From Paracoccus bogoriensis (GTDB lineage Bacteria; Pseudomonadota; Alphaproteobacteria; Rhodobacterales; Rhodobacteraceae): DNA of 40,075 bases. The first letter of the stretch is position 1. Each line of letters begins with the position of its first letter. Positions 14,810-23,307 of this stretch are shown here, piece by piece. The stretch lies in assembly GCF_019431455.1 (NCBI RefSeq), contig NZ_JAHYSR010000027.1, positions 1 through 40,075 of the forward strand, written 5' to 3'. The notes beneath the pieces were generated by a model that was not told the origin of the DNA, made no database searches, and worked only from the letters and a program-made list of their open reading frames with translations. Position numbers and translations under genes: made by a program.

Positions 14810-15160
14810 ATGCAGATCGAATCCTTCGCCGAAAACGGCGTCTTTGCCCCGGGCCGCATCGCTGCTGCGCTGCGCACCACCAAGGACGAGGTGGCGCGGA
14901 CGGTCGGGCTTGGCCGCGACGCGCTCATGCGCGCTGATAGGGTTCAGAGCCCGAAGACCCAGAAGCGCCTGCGCGAGATGGTCGAGATCCTGAACCGGGT
15001 GGAGCCGCGCTTCGGCTCGGCGCTGATCGCCTATGCCTGGTATCGCTCGGAGCCACTGGCCGGGTTCGGCGGGCTGACCGCCATGCAGCTGGTGCGCGAG
15101 GGACGCGCGGCCGAGGTGATGGACTATATCGACGCCGTGGATGCCGGCGTGCACGCCTGA
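14810..15160 (+). CDS. Xre/MbcA/ParS-type antitoxin (DUF2384)
   Basis: A 116-residue antitoxin. An N-terminal helix-turn-helix covers about 12-60 (FAPGRIAAALRTTKDEVART). The C-terminal DUF2384 toxin-binding domain is AYAWYRSEPLAGFGGLTAMQ onward (74-110). ATG 14810 is preferred over GTG 14798 because GTGGAG lies 6-8 bases upstream. It is followed after 6 bp by the RES toxin. It should neutralise the toxin and repress the promoter through the overlapping palindrome. Confidence 0.9.
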   Translation: MQIESFAENGVFAPGRIAAALRTTKDEVARTVGLGRDALMRADRVQSPKTQKRLREMVEILNRVEPRFGSALIAYAWYRSEPLAGFGGLTAMQLVREGRAAEVMDYIDAVDAGVHA

Positions 15161-15166
15161 CGCCGC

Positions 15167-15661
15167 ATGCACTATGTCGGCCTTCTCTATCGGGCGCTGA
15201 ACCCGGTCTATGCGCGCGAGCCGATGTCGGGCGAAGGGGCGCGACGCTACGGTGGGCGGTTCAATCCCAGGGGGATGCCCGCGCTCTACACCTCGCAAAG
15301 CGTGATGACCGCGATCCGCGAGGCCAACCAGATCGGCACGCTGCAACCCACTACGCTGGTGGCCTATGAGGCCGAGATCGGGCCAATCTTTGACGCGACG
15401 GACCCCGCGGCGCTGGATGCGGAAGGAATCACAGCTGGGCAACTCGCCGCCGACGACTGGCGCCTGAAAATGCTGGCAGAGGGCAAGGCGCCGACCCAGA
15501 GGCTGGCCGAAAGGCTGAAGACCGCGGGTTATGCCGGGATGCAGGTACGCTCCTATGCCAAGGGCGCAACCGAGCACGATATGAACCTCGTGCTCTGGGT
15601 CTGGGGGGCAGAGTTGCCCACGCGGCTGCGGCTGGTGGATGATGAGGGGCGCCTGGGCTGA
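15167..15661 (+). CDS. RES-domain toxin
   Basis: A 164-residue RES toxin. Family landmarks are LLYRALNP (6-13), GGRFNPRGMPALYTS (29-43, with R31 and Y41) and REANQ (51-55, with E52). The late AKGATEHDMNLVLWVWG segment matches the family's C-terminal part. RES toxins degrade or modify NAD+ and stop growth when the antitoxin is lost. Start follows the antitoxin stop by 6 bp with only a weak ribosome site, implying coupled translation. Likely a prophage-maintenance or defence module. Confidence 0.9.
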   Translation: MHYVGLLYRALNPVYAREPMSGEGARRYGGRFNPRGMPALYTSQSVMTAIREANQIGTLQPTTLVAYEAEIGPIFDATDPAALDAEGITAGQLAADDWRLKMLAEGKAPTQRLAERLKTAGYAGMQVRSYAKGATEHDMNLVLWVWGAELPTRLRLVDDEGRLG

Positions 15662-15687
15662 CGGGGTATCCGGGTGACGACACCCCG
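15662..15687. terminator. Possible bidirectional hairpin between convergent genes
   Basis: CGGGGT (15662-15667) and ACCCCG (15682-15687) can pair, with an alternative GGGTG-ACGA-CACCC stem inside. No T-run follows in either direction, so termination is only suggested by the convergent gene ends. Confidence 0.35.
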
Positions 15688-15701
15688 AAGGGCCAGTGCC
15701 T

Positions 15702-16037
15702 TCAATGCAGAATGTCCCCCAGCCCCAACCGCTCGAACGCCGCCTTCAGCGCCGGGTCCAACCCCGGGTCAATCCTCGCCGGTCCATAGCCATGATCGCG
15801 GTTCCACTGGTCGAGATCGCGCAGCGCCTGCGCGAACTCCTCGTCGCTCTCGCAGACCTGCCGGGTCACGTCGCCCTCGGCATAGTTGAGGATCGTGCGC
15901 TCGGCGGGTGACGCCCATGTGCCGAACCACGAAGCATCCTGCGCGGTGTCGACCTGCGCCCAGCCGCGCGCCGGGCTGCAGATGCCGAAATCGTAGCGAT
16001 ACCGATCGCCGGGTTCAAAGCTGCGGGTGATCTTCAC
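15702..16037 (-). CDS. Unrecognised 111-residue protein
   Basis: An acidic protein starting MKITRSFEPGDRYRYDFGIC with a central WFGTWASPAERTILNYAEGD. The aromatic-rich start suggests a small beta domain and the C terminus is helical. I do not recognise the family. GTG start at 16037 overlaps the stop of the upstream gene. The pair opposes the surrounding plus-strand operons, so it may be expressed from the lysogen. Confidence 0.7.
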   Translation of the reverse strand: MKITRSFEPGDRYRYDFGICSPARGWAQVDTAQDASWFGTWASPAERTILNYAEGDVTRQVCESDEEFAQALRDLDQWNRDHGYGPARIDPGLDPALKAAFERLGLGDILH

Positions 16038-16753
16038 GCTGCCGCCTCCGCCCGCGCCTCAAGGGCGATCACGCAGAGGTCGCGATAGCGGGCCATTGCC
16101 TTCGGGCTGGACGAGACCGGGTTGATCTCGACGGCGCGCAGGGCGACGATGTCGCCCGCGCCGGCAAGCTCGATCAGCTTCGCGAGCTTGTTGCGGAACC
16201 GGGCGTGGGTCGGCGCCGAGAAGTCCGGCGGCTCGGGCAGATGCCCCTTGTGCGCCTCGGCTTCCAGCTTGTCGTAATCGATCCGCTTGCGCTTGACCGC
16301 GGCCGGTTTCGGCGCCGTGGGCACGGCTTCAGCGCTGGGCGCCGCCTTAGCCTCGGCCGGGGCCGGCGCTTTCGGCCCAGTGTCGCGCCAGATATAGCCC
16401 TTGGGCGTGCGCAGAACCTCGATCCGGTCGTCGGGGATGCCGGCGCGCTGGGCGGCGCGGCGGGCGTTGAACTTCTTGGTGTAGATCTGCATCTCGCTGG
16501 TCTCCATGGCGGTTTGGGTGGCGTCGGTGACAAGGGCCGAGCGGCCCTCGGGGGTGAGCGCGTAGATCATGGCGCGCTTGCCATTGGCGATCTGCGCCTC
16601 AAGCCGGGCGGCAACCTCACGGGCCTGCGGCAGGGTCGGGGCTTCGGCCTTGGCGTAGCGCCCCTGCCCCTGGAAGAGCGCGATCTCGAAGCGCTGGGCG
16701 CGGGCGATGATCCGGGCGGCGGCCTCGTCGGCGGGGTGAAGCTTGGCGGGCAT
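16034..16753 (-). CDS. Unrecognised 239-residue basic protein
   Basis: Start at 16753 is set by AAGGAG 6 bases upstream. Residues 1-110 are helical with FEIALFQGQGRYAKAEAPTL and MIYALTPEGRSALV. An alanine/proline-rich linker (about 120-155) follows, then a basic C-terminal helical domain ending in ALEARAEAAA. The early part could be a small nucleic-acid or protein-binding domain; no catalytic motif is seen. It is the first gene of a two-gene minus-strand unit between the toxin-antitoxin pair and terminase. Function unknown. Confidence 0.7.
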   Translation of the reverse strand: MPAKLHPADEAAARIIARAQRFEIALFQGQGRYAKAEAPTLPQAREVAARLEAQIANGKRAMIYALTPEGRSALVTDATQTAMETSEMQIYTKKFNARRAAQRAGIPDDRIEVLRTPKGYIWRDTGPKAPAPAEAKAAPSAEAVPTAPKPAAVKRKRIDYDKLEAEAHKGHLPEPPDFSAPTHARFRNKLAKLIELAGAGDIVALRAVEINPVSSSPKAMARYRDLCVIALEARAEAAA

Positions 16754-16849
16754 GGGGTGCTCCTTTCTCGCTGGCTGCGGTCTCACTCAGGCTCGACCAG
16801 CGGTACGGAGCAACACCCAATCCACTGAAAAGAGGATATTTTTGAACCG

Positions 16850-17461
16850 ATGGGGCTCTCTCGGCGGGCATATGCCGCGCATCGCGGATGCAGCGAAAGC
16901 GCAGTGCGCAAGGCGATCGCCACCGGGCGGATCGTCACGGAAGCAGACGGCACGATAGACGCCGCGCGCGCCGATGCGATGTGGGACGCCCGCACCGATC
17001 CAGCCCAGCAGCGCGGCGCCCATGCCCGGGCGACGGCCGCCGAGACCGCGGCCACGACCGCCACCGCGAAGGCCGCGCTGAACAAGCCCGTGCCCCGGGC
17101 GGCGCTGGACGCGGTGAAGGACACGCTGCGCGAGGCGGGCAGCGAACCCGGCGCGGCCGAGGGCGGCGGCGAGGTGTCATTCGTCCGCGCCCGCATGGCG
17201 AACGAGGTGCTGAAGGCCCAGACCGCCCGGGTCCGGCTTCAGAAGATGAAGGGCGAGCTGGTCGATCGCGCCCGTGCCACGGCGATGGTCTTCGATCTGG
17301 CGCGGCGCGAGCGCGATGCCTGGCTGAACTGGCCGCCCCGGGTGGCGGCGCTGATGGCCGCGGAACTCGGCGTGGAGGCCCATCAGATGGAAACGGTTCT
17401 GGAACGGCATGTGCGCGCGCATCTGGGCGAACTGGCGGAGGTGAAGGTTGAACTCCGCTGA
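16850..17461 (+). CDS. Terminase small subunit (Nu1-like)
   Basis: A 203-residue protein with an N-terminal HTH (LSRRAYAAHRGCSESAVRKA, residues 3-22), an alanine-rich helical linker and a C-terminal segment (ERDAWLNWPPRVAALMAAEL) typical of phage terminase small subunits that bind the packaging site and hand DNA to TerL. It is the first gene of the late operon. The ribosome site is poor: GAGG lies about 13 bases upstream. The end overlaps the TerL start by 14 bp. Confidence 0.85.
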   Translation: MGLSRRAYAAHRGCSESAVRKAIATGRIVTEADGTIDAARADAMWDARTDPAQQRGAHARATAAETAATTATAKAALNKPVPRAALDAVKDTLREAGSEPGAAEGGGEVSFVRARMANEVLKAQTARVRLQKMKGELVDRARATAMVFDLARRERDAWLNWPPRVAALMAAELGVEAHQMETVLERHVRAHLGELAEVKVELR

Positions 17462-19433
17462 ACCCTTCGAGGGTGCGGGCGATATCCGCCGTGCCTGGGC
17501 CCGCGGCCTCTCGCCCGATCCCGCGCTCACCGTGTCGGAATGGGCTGACCGGCACCGGGTGCTGTCCTCGCGCGCGGCCTCCGAGGCCGGGCCCTACCGG
17601 ACGAACCGCACGCCCTACATGCGCGCGATCATGGATGCGCTCTCGCCGGCGAGCCCCGTGCAGCGGGTCGTCTTCATGAAATCCGCCCAGGTCGGCGCGA
17701 CAGAAGCCGGCAACAACTGGATCGGCTTCTGCATGAACCGCGCGCCGGGGCCGTTCCTGGCCGTGCAGCCCACGGTGGATCTGGCGAAACGCCTTTCACA
17801 GCAGCGGATCGAACCCCTGATCGAGGAAAGCCCCGATCTGCGGGAACTGGTGCTGCCCTCGCGCTCGCGGGACGCCGGCAACACGGTGCTGGCGAAGCGG
17901 TTTCCCGGCGGGCAGCTGATCCTGACCGGCGCGAACTCGGCCGTGGGCCTGCGCTCGATGCCGGCGCGCTGGCTGTTTCTGGATGAGGTCGACGCCTACC
18001 CCGGCGATCTCGACGGCGAGGGCGATCCGATCGCGCTCGCCGAGGCGCGCACCGACAGCTTCGGCCACCGGCGCAAAATCTTCGTGGTCTCCACCCCGAC
18101 GCTCAAGGGGCTGAGCCGCATCGAGCGGGAGTTCGAGTTGTCCGACCAGCAGCGCTATCACGTCCCCTGCCCGCATTGTGGTGCCCTGCAATGGCTGAAG
18201 TTCGAGCGCCTGCGCTGGAAACCCGGCCGGCCCGAGACAGCCGCCTATCTCTGCGAGCATTGCGACGAGCCGATCGCCGAGCGGCACAAGACATGGATGA
18301 TGGCCGAGGAGAATGGCGCCTGCTGGATGGCGACGGCCGAGCCCGAACGCGCCGAAGAGGCCCGCCGCGGCGGGCTGATCGGCTTCCACATCAACGGGCT
18401 CTACTCGCCGCTGGGCTGGCTTAGCTGGGAGGAGATCGCCCGGCGCTGGGAACAGGCACAAGGCAACGACGCCGCCCTGAAAACGATCAAGAACACCGTG
18501 CTCGGCGAAACCTGGCAGGAACGCGGCGAGGCGCCCGACTGGCAGCGGCTCTATGACCGCCGCGAGGACTGGAAGCTGGGCGCGGCCCCCGAGGGCGTGC
18601 TGATCCTGACCGCCGGCGCCGATGTGCAGCGCGACCGGATCGAAATCGACATCTGGGGCTGGGGGCGGAACCTGGAAAGCTGGCTGGTCGATCACGTTGT
18701 TCTGGACGGTGACACCGCCCGCCCGGAGATCTGGGCAGGCCTCACGGACTTCCTGCGCCGCACCTGGCCGCACGCCTCGGGTGTGCCGATGGCACTGGCT
18801 CGGCTCGCGATCGACTCGGGCGACGGGGCCACGACCGATGCCGTCTATGCCTGGGCGCGCAGTGCCGGCCCCGGGCAGGTGGTGCCGATCAAGGGCATCG
18901 GCGGGTTCGATCGCTCCACGCCCGTGGATGGCCCGACCTTCGTGGAAGCCACCGAGGGCGGGCGCAAGATCAGGCGCGGCGTGCGGCTCTGGAAGGTGTC
19001 GGTATCTGTCTTCAAGTCGGAGACCCATCGCTTCCTGCGCCTTTCCGCCCCCACCGAAGAGGAACGGGCCGAGGGGGCCGGTTGGCCGGGCGGGTTCATC
19101 CATCTGCCCAAGGGCACCACGGCGGAATGGATCAAGCAGCTGACCGCCGAACAGCTCATGACCGTGCGGACCCGCGCGGGCTACTCAAAACTGGAATGGC
19201 AGCAGATGCGCGAGCGCAACGAGGCGCTCGACTGCCGGGTCTATGCCCGCGCCGCGGCCTGGCTGATCGGGCTCGATCGCTGGGACGAGCGGCGCTGGGC
19301 GGAACTGGAAGAGCAGATCGCCATCGGCCGCAACGACGCCCCGCCCGCCGGGCAGCCGAACCGGCCAACGACAACCGGGCAGCCGACACGCAACTCCGAC
19401 TGGCTCGGAAACCGCCGGGGGAAATGGTTCTGA
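17448..19433 (+). CDS. Terminase large subunit (GpA family)
   Basis: A 661-residue DNA-packaging ATPase/nuclease. The ATPase shows KSAQVGATE (78-86) as the Walker A-like loop and LDEVD (178-182) as Walker B. A zinc-ribbon pair CPHC (241-244) and CEHC (269-272) is inserted after it. The C-terminal nuclease contains TAGADVQRDRIEIDIWGWG and IDSGDGATTDAVYAW acidic residues. It uses TTG at 17448 with GGAGG 6 bases upstream, inside the end of the small subunit. Length and domain order fit lambda GpA-type terminases, which suggests cos-type packaging. Confidence 0.95.
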   Translation: MNSAEPFEGAGDIRRAWARGLSPDPALTVSEWADRHRVLSSRAASEAGPYRTNRTPYMRAIMDALSPASPVQRVVFMKSAQVGATEAGNNWIGFCMNRAPGPFLAVQPTVDLAKRLSQQRIEPLIEESPDLRELVLPSRSRDAGNTVLAKRFPGGQLILTGANSAVGLRSMPARWLFLDEVDAYPGDLDGEGDPIALAEARTDSFGHRRKIFVVSTPTLKGLSRIEREFELSDQQRYHVPCPHCGALQWLKFERLRWKPGRPETAAYLCEHCDEPIAERHKTWMMAEENGACWMATAEPERAEEARRGGLIGFHINGLYSPLGWLSWEEIARRWEQAQGNDAALKTIKNTVLGETWQERGEAPDWQRLYDRREDWKLGAAPEGVLILTAGADVQRDRIEIDIWGWGRNLESWLVDHVVLDGDTARPEIWAGLTDFLRRTWPHASGVPMALARLAIDSGDGATTDAVYAWARSAGPGQVVPIKGIGGFDRSTPVDGPTFVEATEGGRKIRRGVRLWKVSVSVFKSETHRFLRLSAPTEEERAEGAGWPGGFIHLPKGTTAEWIKQLTAEQLMTVRTRAGYSKLEWQQMRERNEALDCRVYARAAAWLIGLDRWDERRWAELEEQIAIGRNDAPPAGQPNRPTTTGQPTRNSDWLGNRRGKWF

Positions 19434-19642
19434 TGTCCTTCACTGATGACGAACTTGCGGCGCTGAAGCGCGCCTTCGCCGCCGGCACCCTGCGGGTGAG
19501 CTACGAGGGCAAGACGGTCGAATATGGCAATGCTGAAGACCTCCTGCGCCGCATCCGCACGATCGAGGGCGAGATCGCGGCCGGGCGCGGCCGGCCCCTG
19601 CCCGTGGCGGGCGTAGCCGGGTTTCGCCGAGGGGATCGCTGA
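19433..19642 (+). CDS. gpW-like head-tail joining protein
   Basis: A 69-residue protein, the usual gpW length, with DDELAALKRAFAAGTLRVSY and a helical LLRRIRTIEGEI segment. Lambda gpW completes the head and docks the tail. Start and stop overlap both neighbours by one base (TGATG), between TerL and portal exactly as in lambda. Confidence 0.85.
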   Translation: MSFTDDELAALKRAFAAGTLRVSYEGKTVEYGNAEDLLRRIRTIEGEIAAGRGRPLPVAGVAGFRRGDR

Positions 19643-21162
19643 TGGCTGATCCGCACGAAGTCACCTTCGGCCCGCTCGATCGTGCACTGGCGCTGGTTGC
19701 CCCGCGGGCTGCCGCGAAACGCTATGCCGCCCGGGTGGCGCTGGGCAACCTGCGCCGGGCCTATGATGCCGCGCAGAAGGGCCGCCGCACCGAGGGCTGG
19801 CGCACCGCGGGCACCGCGGCCGATGCAGAGATTGCTGCAGCCGGCGGCCTCCTGCGCGACCGCATGCGTGATCTGGTGCGCAACAACCCCCTCGCCGCGC
19901 GTGCGGTGTCAGTGCTCGTCAACAACCTCGTGGGCTCGGGCATCCGGCCGCGCGCTGCCAGTGCCGATCCCGCGCTCAACGAGCTGGTCGACAGTCTCTG
20001 GGCGCGCTGGTCGGATCATTGCGATGCCGATGGCCACACCGATTTCCACGGGCTGACCGGGCTTGCCGTGCGCGAGATGATCGAGGGCGGTGAGGTCTTC
20101 GCCATCCGCCGGCGCCGCCGCATGCGGGACGGCCTGCCGGTGCCGTTACAAATCGAGCTGAAGGAGGCCGATCATCTGGACGGCGCAAAGTTCGGCGATA
20201 CGCCCGGCGGCGGGCGCATCGCCCAAGGCATCGAGTACGATCGCGACGGCCGGCGTCGGGCCTACTGGATGTTTCCCGACCATCCCGGGGACCAGTCGCC
20301 GACCTTCGGCCGGCGCATGGAAGCGGTGCGGATCGATGCGGGCGCAGTCGCCCATCTCTACGAGCGCCAGCGCGTGCAATCCCGCGGCGTGCCCTGGGGG
20401 ACGCCCGCGATCCGCGCGCTGCGCGATGTCGATGACTGGCAGAACGCCGAACTCGTCCGCAAGAAAACCGAGGCCTGTCTCGTCGGCATCGTCTTCGGGG
20501 CCGAGGAGGACCAGCAGGCGATCGCCCCGGTCATTCAGGACGGCGAGGGCAACCGCGTCGAGCAGTTCGAGCCGGGGCTGATCGCCTATGCCCGCGGCGG
20601 CAAGGACATCAAGTTCAACCAGCCGGCCAGCACCTCGGGCGTCTACGAATGGCACCGGGTGCAGCTGCACATCATCGCGGCCGGCTTCCGTGTCCCTTAC
20701 GAGCTGATGACCGGGGATCTGTCTCAGGTGAATTTCTCCTCGATCCGGGCGGGGCTGAACGAGTTCCGCCGCATGATCGACGCGATGCAATGGCAGATCG
20801 TGATCCCCGGCTTCTGCGCCCCGGTCTGGCGCTGGTTTCTCGACGCGGCCTTCACCGCCGGGCTGATCCCCACCGCAGACGTGCCAGCGGAATGGGCCCC
20901 GCCCAGCTTCGAGAGCGTGAACCCGTTGCAGGACGCCCAGACCGACCTCCTGGAAACCCGCGCGGGCTTTGCCACCCTGCCCCAGCAGATCGCCAAGCGC
21001 GGCTATGATCCGAAGAAGGTGCTGGCGGAATACGCCGAGTTCCTCGCGCTGGCCGATAGCCTCGGGCTGGTGCTCGACTCCGACCCGCGCCGGGTCAGCC
21101 AGGCGGGGCTGACGCAGCCGCGCCCGGCCACCGAAACACCGCCCGAGGGCGGACAGAGCTGA
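19642..21162 (+). CDS. Phage portal protein (lambda gpB family)
   Basis: A 506-residue portal that forms the dodecameric DNA gate at one capsid vertex. Family features are LLRDRMRDLVRNNPLAARAV, VNNLVGSGIRP, EGGEVFAIRRRR, VPWGTPAIRALRDV and LMTGDLSQVNFSSIRAGLN. Length is normal for the family. The C-terminal tail is proline/threonine-rich. It lies directly before the protease-capsid fusion. Confidence 0.95.
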   Translation: MADPHEVTFGPLDRALALVAPRAAAKRYAARVALGNLRRAYDAAQKGRRTEGWRTAGTAADAEIAAAGGLLRDRMRDLVRNNPLAARAVSVLVNNLVGSGIRPRAASADPALNELVDSLWARWSDHCDADGHTDFHGLTGLAVREMIEGGEVFAIRRRRRMRDGLPVPLQIELKEADHLDGAKFGDTPGGGRIAQGIEYDRDGRRRAYWMFPDHPGDQSPTFGRRMEAVRIDAGAVAHLYERQRVQSRGVPWGTPAIRALRDVDDWQNAELVRKKTEACLVGIVFGAEEDQQAIAPVIQDGEGNRVEQFEPGLIAYARGGKDIKFNQPASTSGVYEWHRVQLHIIAAGFRVPYELMTGDLSQVNFSSIRAGLNEFRRMIDAMQWQIVIPGFCAPVWRWFLDAAFTAGLIPTADVPAEWAPPSFESVNPLQDAQTDLLETRAGFATLPQQIAKRGYDPKKVLAEYAEFLALADSLGLVLDSDPRRVSQAGLTQPRPATETPPEGGQS

Positions 21163-21171
21163 CGGAACCCC

Positions 21172-23238
21172 ATGCCCAAAGACCAAATCGACCTGCCCGT
21201 GCTGGCGCGGGCGGCCTCGCTGCGCGCGGAGAGCGCCGATGCGGAGGCCCGCACCATCGAAGTGATCTGGACCACCGGCGCCACCGTGCGCCGGCGCCGG
21301 TTCTTTGACGATGATTTCGATGAGGAGCTGATGATCGGCCCGAACAATGTCCGGCTCGACCGGCTGAACGGCGGCGCGCCGTTCCTGAACAGCCATGACA
21401 GCCGCCGGCTCGATGCCATCCTCGGTGTCGTGGTCGAGGGCTCGGTTCGGATCGCGAACGGGATAGGCACGGCCCTGATCCGGTTCAGCGATCGGCCCGA
21501 GGTGGAGCCGATCTGGCGCGACATTCAGGCCGGGATCATCCGCAATGTCTCGGTCGGCTACCGCGTCCACCGTTTCGAGATCGAAAAGCGCGATGGCGCG
21601 CCCGAGCTGTGGCGCGCGGTCGACTGGGAGCCGATGGAGCTTTCCGCCGTGGCGATCGGTGCCGATCCCGGCGCCCGTGTGCGCGGCGATGACACTGACG
21701 CCGCCAACCACCCCTGCACCCTGATCCGGTGCGATCCCCCCGCCGCCCCTGCCGCGGCCCAACCCATGAGGACCCCCATGCCGAAAGACACCCCCGCGGG
21801 GGCGAGTGCCGATGCAACCGGTGACGCCCAGAGCCAAGCTGCGGAAACCCGCACCGCCCAAACCACTCCGACGCCCGATCCCGCGCCGCAGGCGACCCCG
21901 CCGGCACCGGCGCCCTCGGCCGAAGATATCCGGGCGGAAGAGCGCCGGCGCGCGGCCGAGATCATGAGCCTCTGCCAGCGCCACGGGCTCGACGGCGACT
22001 TCTCGGCCGATCTTATCGGTCGCGGCGTCGCGCTCGATGCCGCCCGGGCCGCGATCCTCGATGCCCTGGCCGAGGCCGACAGCGCGGGCGCGCGCCGGTC
22101 GGAACCGGTCGCCGCCACTGCCCGCGGCGGCATGGAGACCGAGGCCGCCTATCGCGACGCGGTGACGGAGGCGCTGCTGCATCGTCATGCGCCGGGCAGC
22201 TATGCCCTGCCCGATCGCGCGCGCGAGTTCCGCGGCATGTCGCTCATTGAACTCGCCAAGGACGCGCTGGAACGCCGCGGCACCCGCACGCGCGGCATGT
22301 CGAAGCTGGAAGCGGCCGCAGCGGCGCTCTCGATGCGCTCGGGCGCAGGCTATCACTCCACCAGCGACTTCCCGGCGATCCTGGCCAATGTCGCGAACAA
22401 GACCCTGCGCGATGCCTATGCCTCGACCCCGCGCACCTTCACCGCCTGGGCCCGGCGCGCGACCATCGCCGATTTCAAGCCCGTGCAGCGCACCCAGCTT
22501 GGCGGCGCGCCGGACCTGCACAAGGTGCTGGAATCGGGCGAGTTCACCTATGGCACGATCGGCGAGGCGAAAGAGGTCTATGCGCTGGCCACCTATGGCC
22601 GGATCGTCGGCATCACCCGGCAGACGCTGATCAACGACGATCTCGACGCCTTCACCCGGGTGCCCGCAGCCTTCGGGGCCTCGGCGGCCGATCTGGAATC
22701 CGACATCGTCTATGCGATCCTGAAGCAGAACCCGGCGATGGGCGACGGGGTAAACCTGTTCGACGCCGCGCATGGCAATATCGGCACTGCCTCGGCGATC
22801 ACCGAAGCCGCGCTGGCCGAGGCCTACCGGCTCTTCGGCAAGCACAAGGGGATTGAGGAGCGGCTGGTCTCGATCCTGCCGCGGTTCCTGATCGTGCCGC
22901 CCGGCCAGCGCTCGGTCGAGGCCCGCAAGCAGGTCACGGCGACAACGCCCGCGAACACGGCGGATGTGAACACCTTCGCCGGCCGGCTGGAGGTGGTGGA
23001 GGAACCGCGACTGATCCCGGACACCGGCGAAGACCCGTGGTTCCTGGCCGCCGATCCTGCGCGGATCGACACGATCGAGTATGCCTATCTCGAAGGTCAA
23101 CAGGGGGTCTACACCGAGACCCGGATGGGCTTCGAGGTCGACGGCATCGAGATCAAGGCCCGCCACGACTTCGCCTCCAAGGCCATCGACTGGCGCGGCC
23201 TCTATCGCAACGAGGGCGCCGCGCCTGCGGGCGGCTGA
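21172..23238 (+). CDS. Fused prohead protease and major capsid protein
   Basis: A 688-residue fusion. The N-terminal prohead protease (about 1-190) has the LNSHDSRRLDAILGVV segment (H75) and IRNVSVGY (S127), the likely catalytic His and Ser. An alanine/proline-rich linker follows (about 185-245). The C-terminal 400 residues match Mu gpT-like major capsid proteins (ADFKPVQRTQLGGAPDL, YGRIVGITRQTLINDDL, ILPRFLIVPPGQ). Start at 21172 has GGAA upstream. An internal ATG at 21778 (residue 203) has its own GAGGA site and begins with the same MPKD as the first start, so free capsid protein could be made. In such fusions the protease frees itself during maturation. Confidence 0.9.
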   Translation: MPKDQIDLPVLARAASLRAESADAEARTIEVIWTTGATVRRRRFFDDDFDEELMIGPNNVRLDRLNGGAPFLNSHDSRRLDAILGVVVEGSVRIANGIGTALIRFSDRPEVEPIWRDIQAGIIRNVSVGYRVHRFEIEKRDGAPELWRAVDWEPMELSAVAIGADPGARVRGDDTDAANHPCTLIRCDPPAAPAAAQPMRTPMPKDTPAGASADATGDAQSQAAETRTAQTTPTPDPAPQATPPAPAPSAEDIRAEERRRAAEIMSLCQRHGLDGDFSADLIGRGVALDAARAAILDALAEADSAGARRSEPVAATARGGMETEAAYRDAVTEALLHRHAPGSYALPDRAREFRGMSLIELAKDALERRGTRTRGMSKLEAAAAALSMRSGAGYHSTSDFPAILANVANKTLRDAYASTPRTFTAWARRATIADFKPVQRTQLGGAPDLHKVLESGEFTYGTIGEAKEVYALATYGRIVGITRQTLINDDLDAFTRVPAAFGASAADLESDIVYAILKQNPAMGDGVNLFDAAHGNIGTASAITEAALAEAYRLFGKHKGIEERLVSILPRFLIVPPGQRSVEARKQVTATTPANTADVNTFAGRLEVVEEPRLIPDTGEDPWFLAADPARIDTIEYAYLEGQQGVYTETRMGFEVDGIEIKARHDFASKAIDWRGLYRNEGAAPAGG
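21766..21780 (+). promoter_or_regulatory. Internal ribosome site and start in the protease-capsid fusion
   Basis: ATGAGGACCCCCATG places GAGGA five bases before an in-frame ATG at 21778, the same layout used by true starts in this operon (for example before 23308 and 26267). A 486-residue product covering linker and capsid domain is predicted. Confidence 0.5.
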
Positions 23239-23261
23239 TCCTCCCCATCACCATGCGCATG

Positions 23262-23291
23262 AGGGCGGCCCCACAGCCGCCCTTTCCTTTT
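23262..23291 (+). terminator. Hairpin with T-run after the capsid gene
   Basis: AGGGCGGC (23262-23269) pairs with GCCGCCCT (23276-23283), followed by TTCCTTTT. It lies in the only sizeable gap of the head operon and probably acts as a partial terminator or RNA-stabilising hairpin, since structural genes continue downstream. Confidence 0.75.
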
Positions 23292-23307
23292 GTCCAGGGA
23301 GACCCCC

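Noticed and set aside
17796..19103. A 435-codon minus-strand frame inside the terminase gene
   Set aside because: Antisense shadow of TerL, whose motifs are unmistakable.
20146..23166. A 1006-codon open frame on the minus strand opposite portal and capsid genes
   Set aside because: It is the mirror of strongly coding plus-strand genes; in GC-rich DNA the antisense frame stays open by codon bias. Its translation has no recognisable domain and it spans two clear plus-strand genes.
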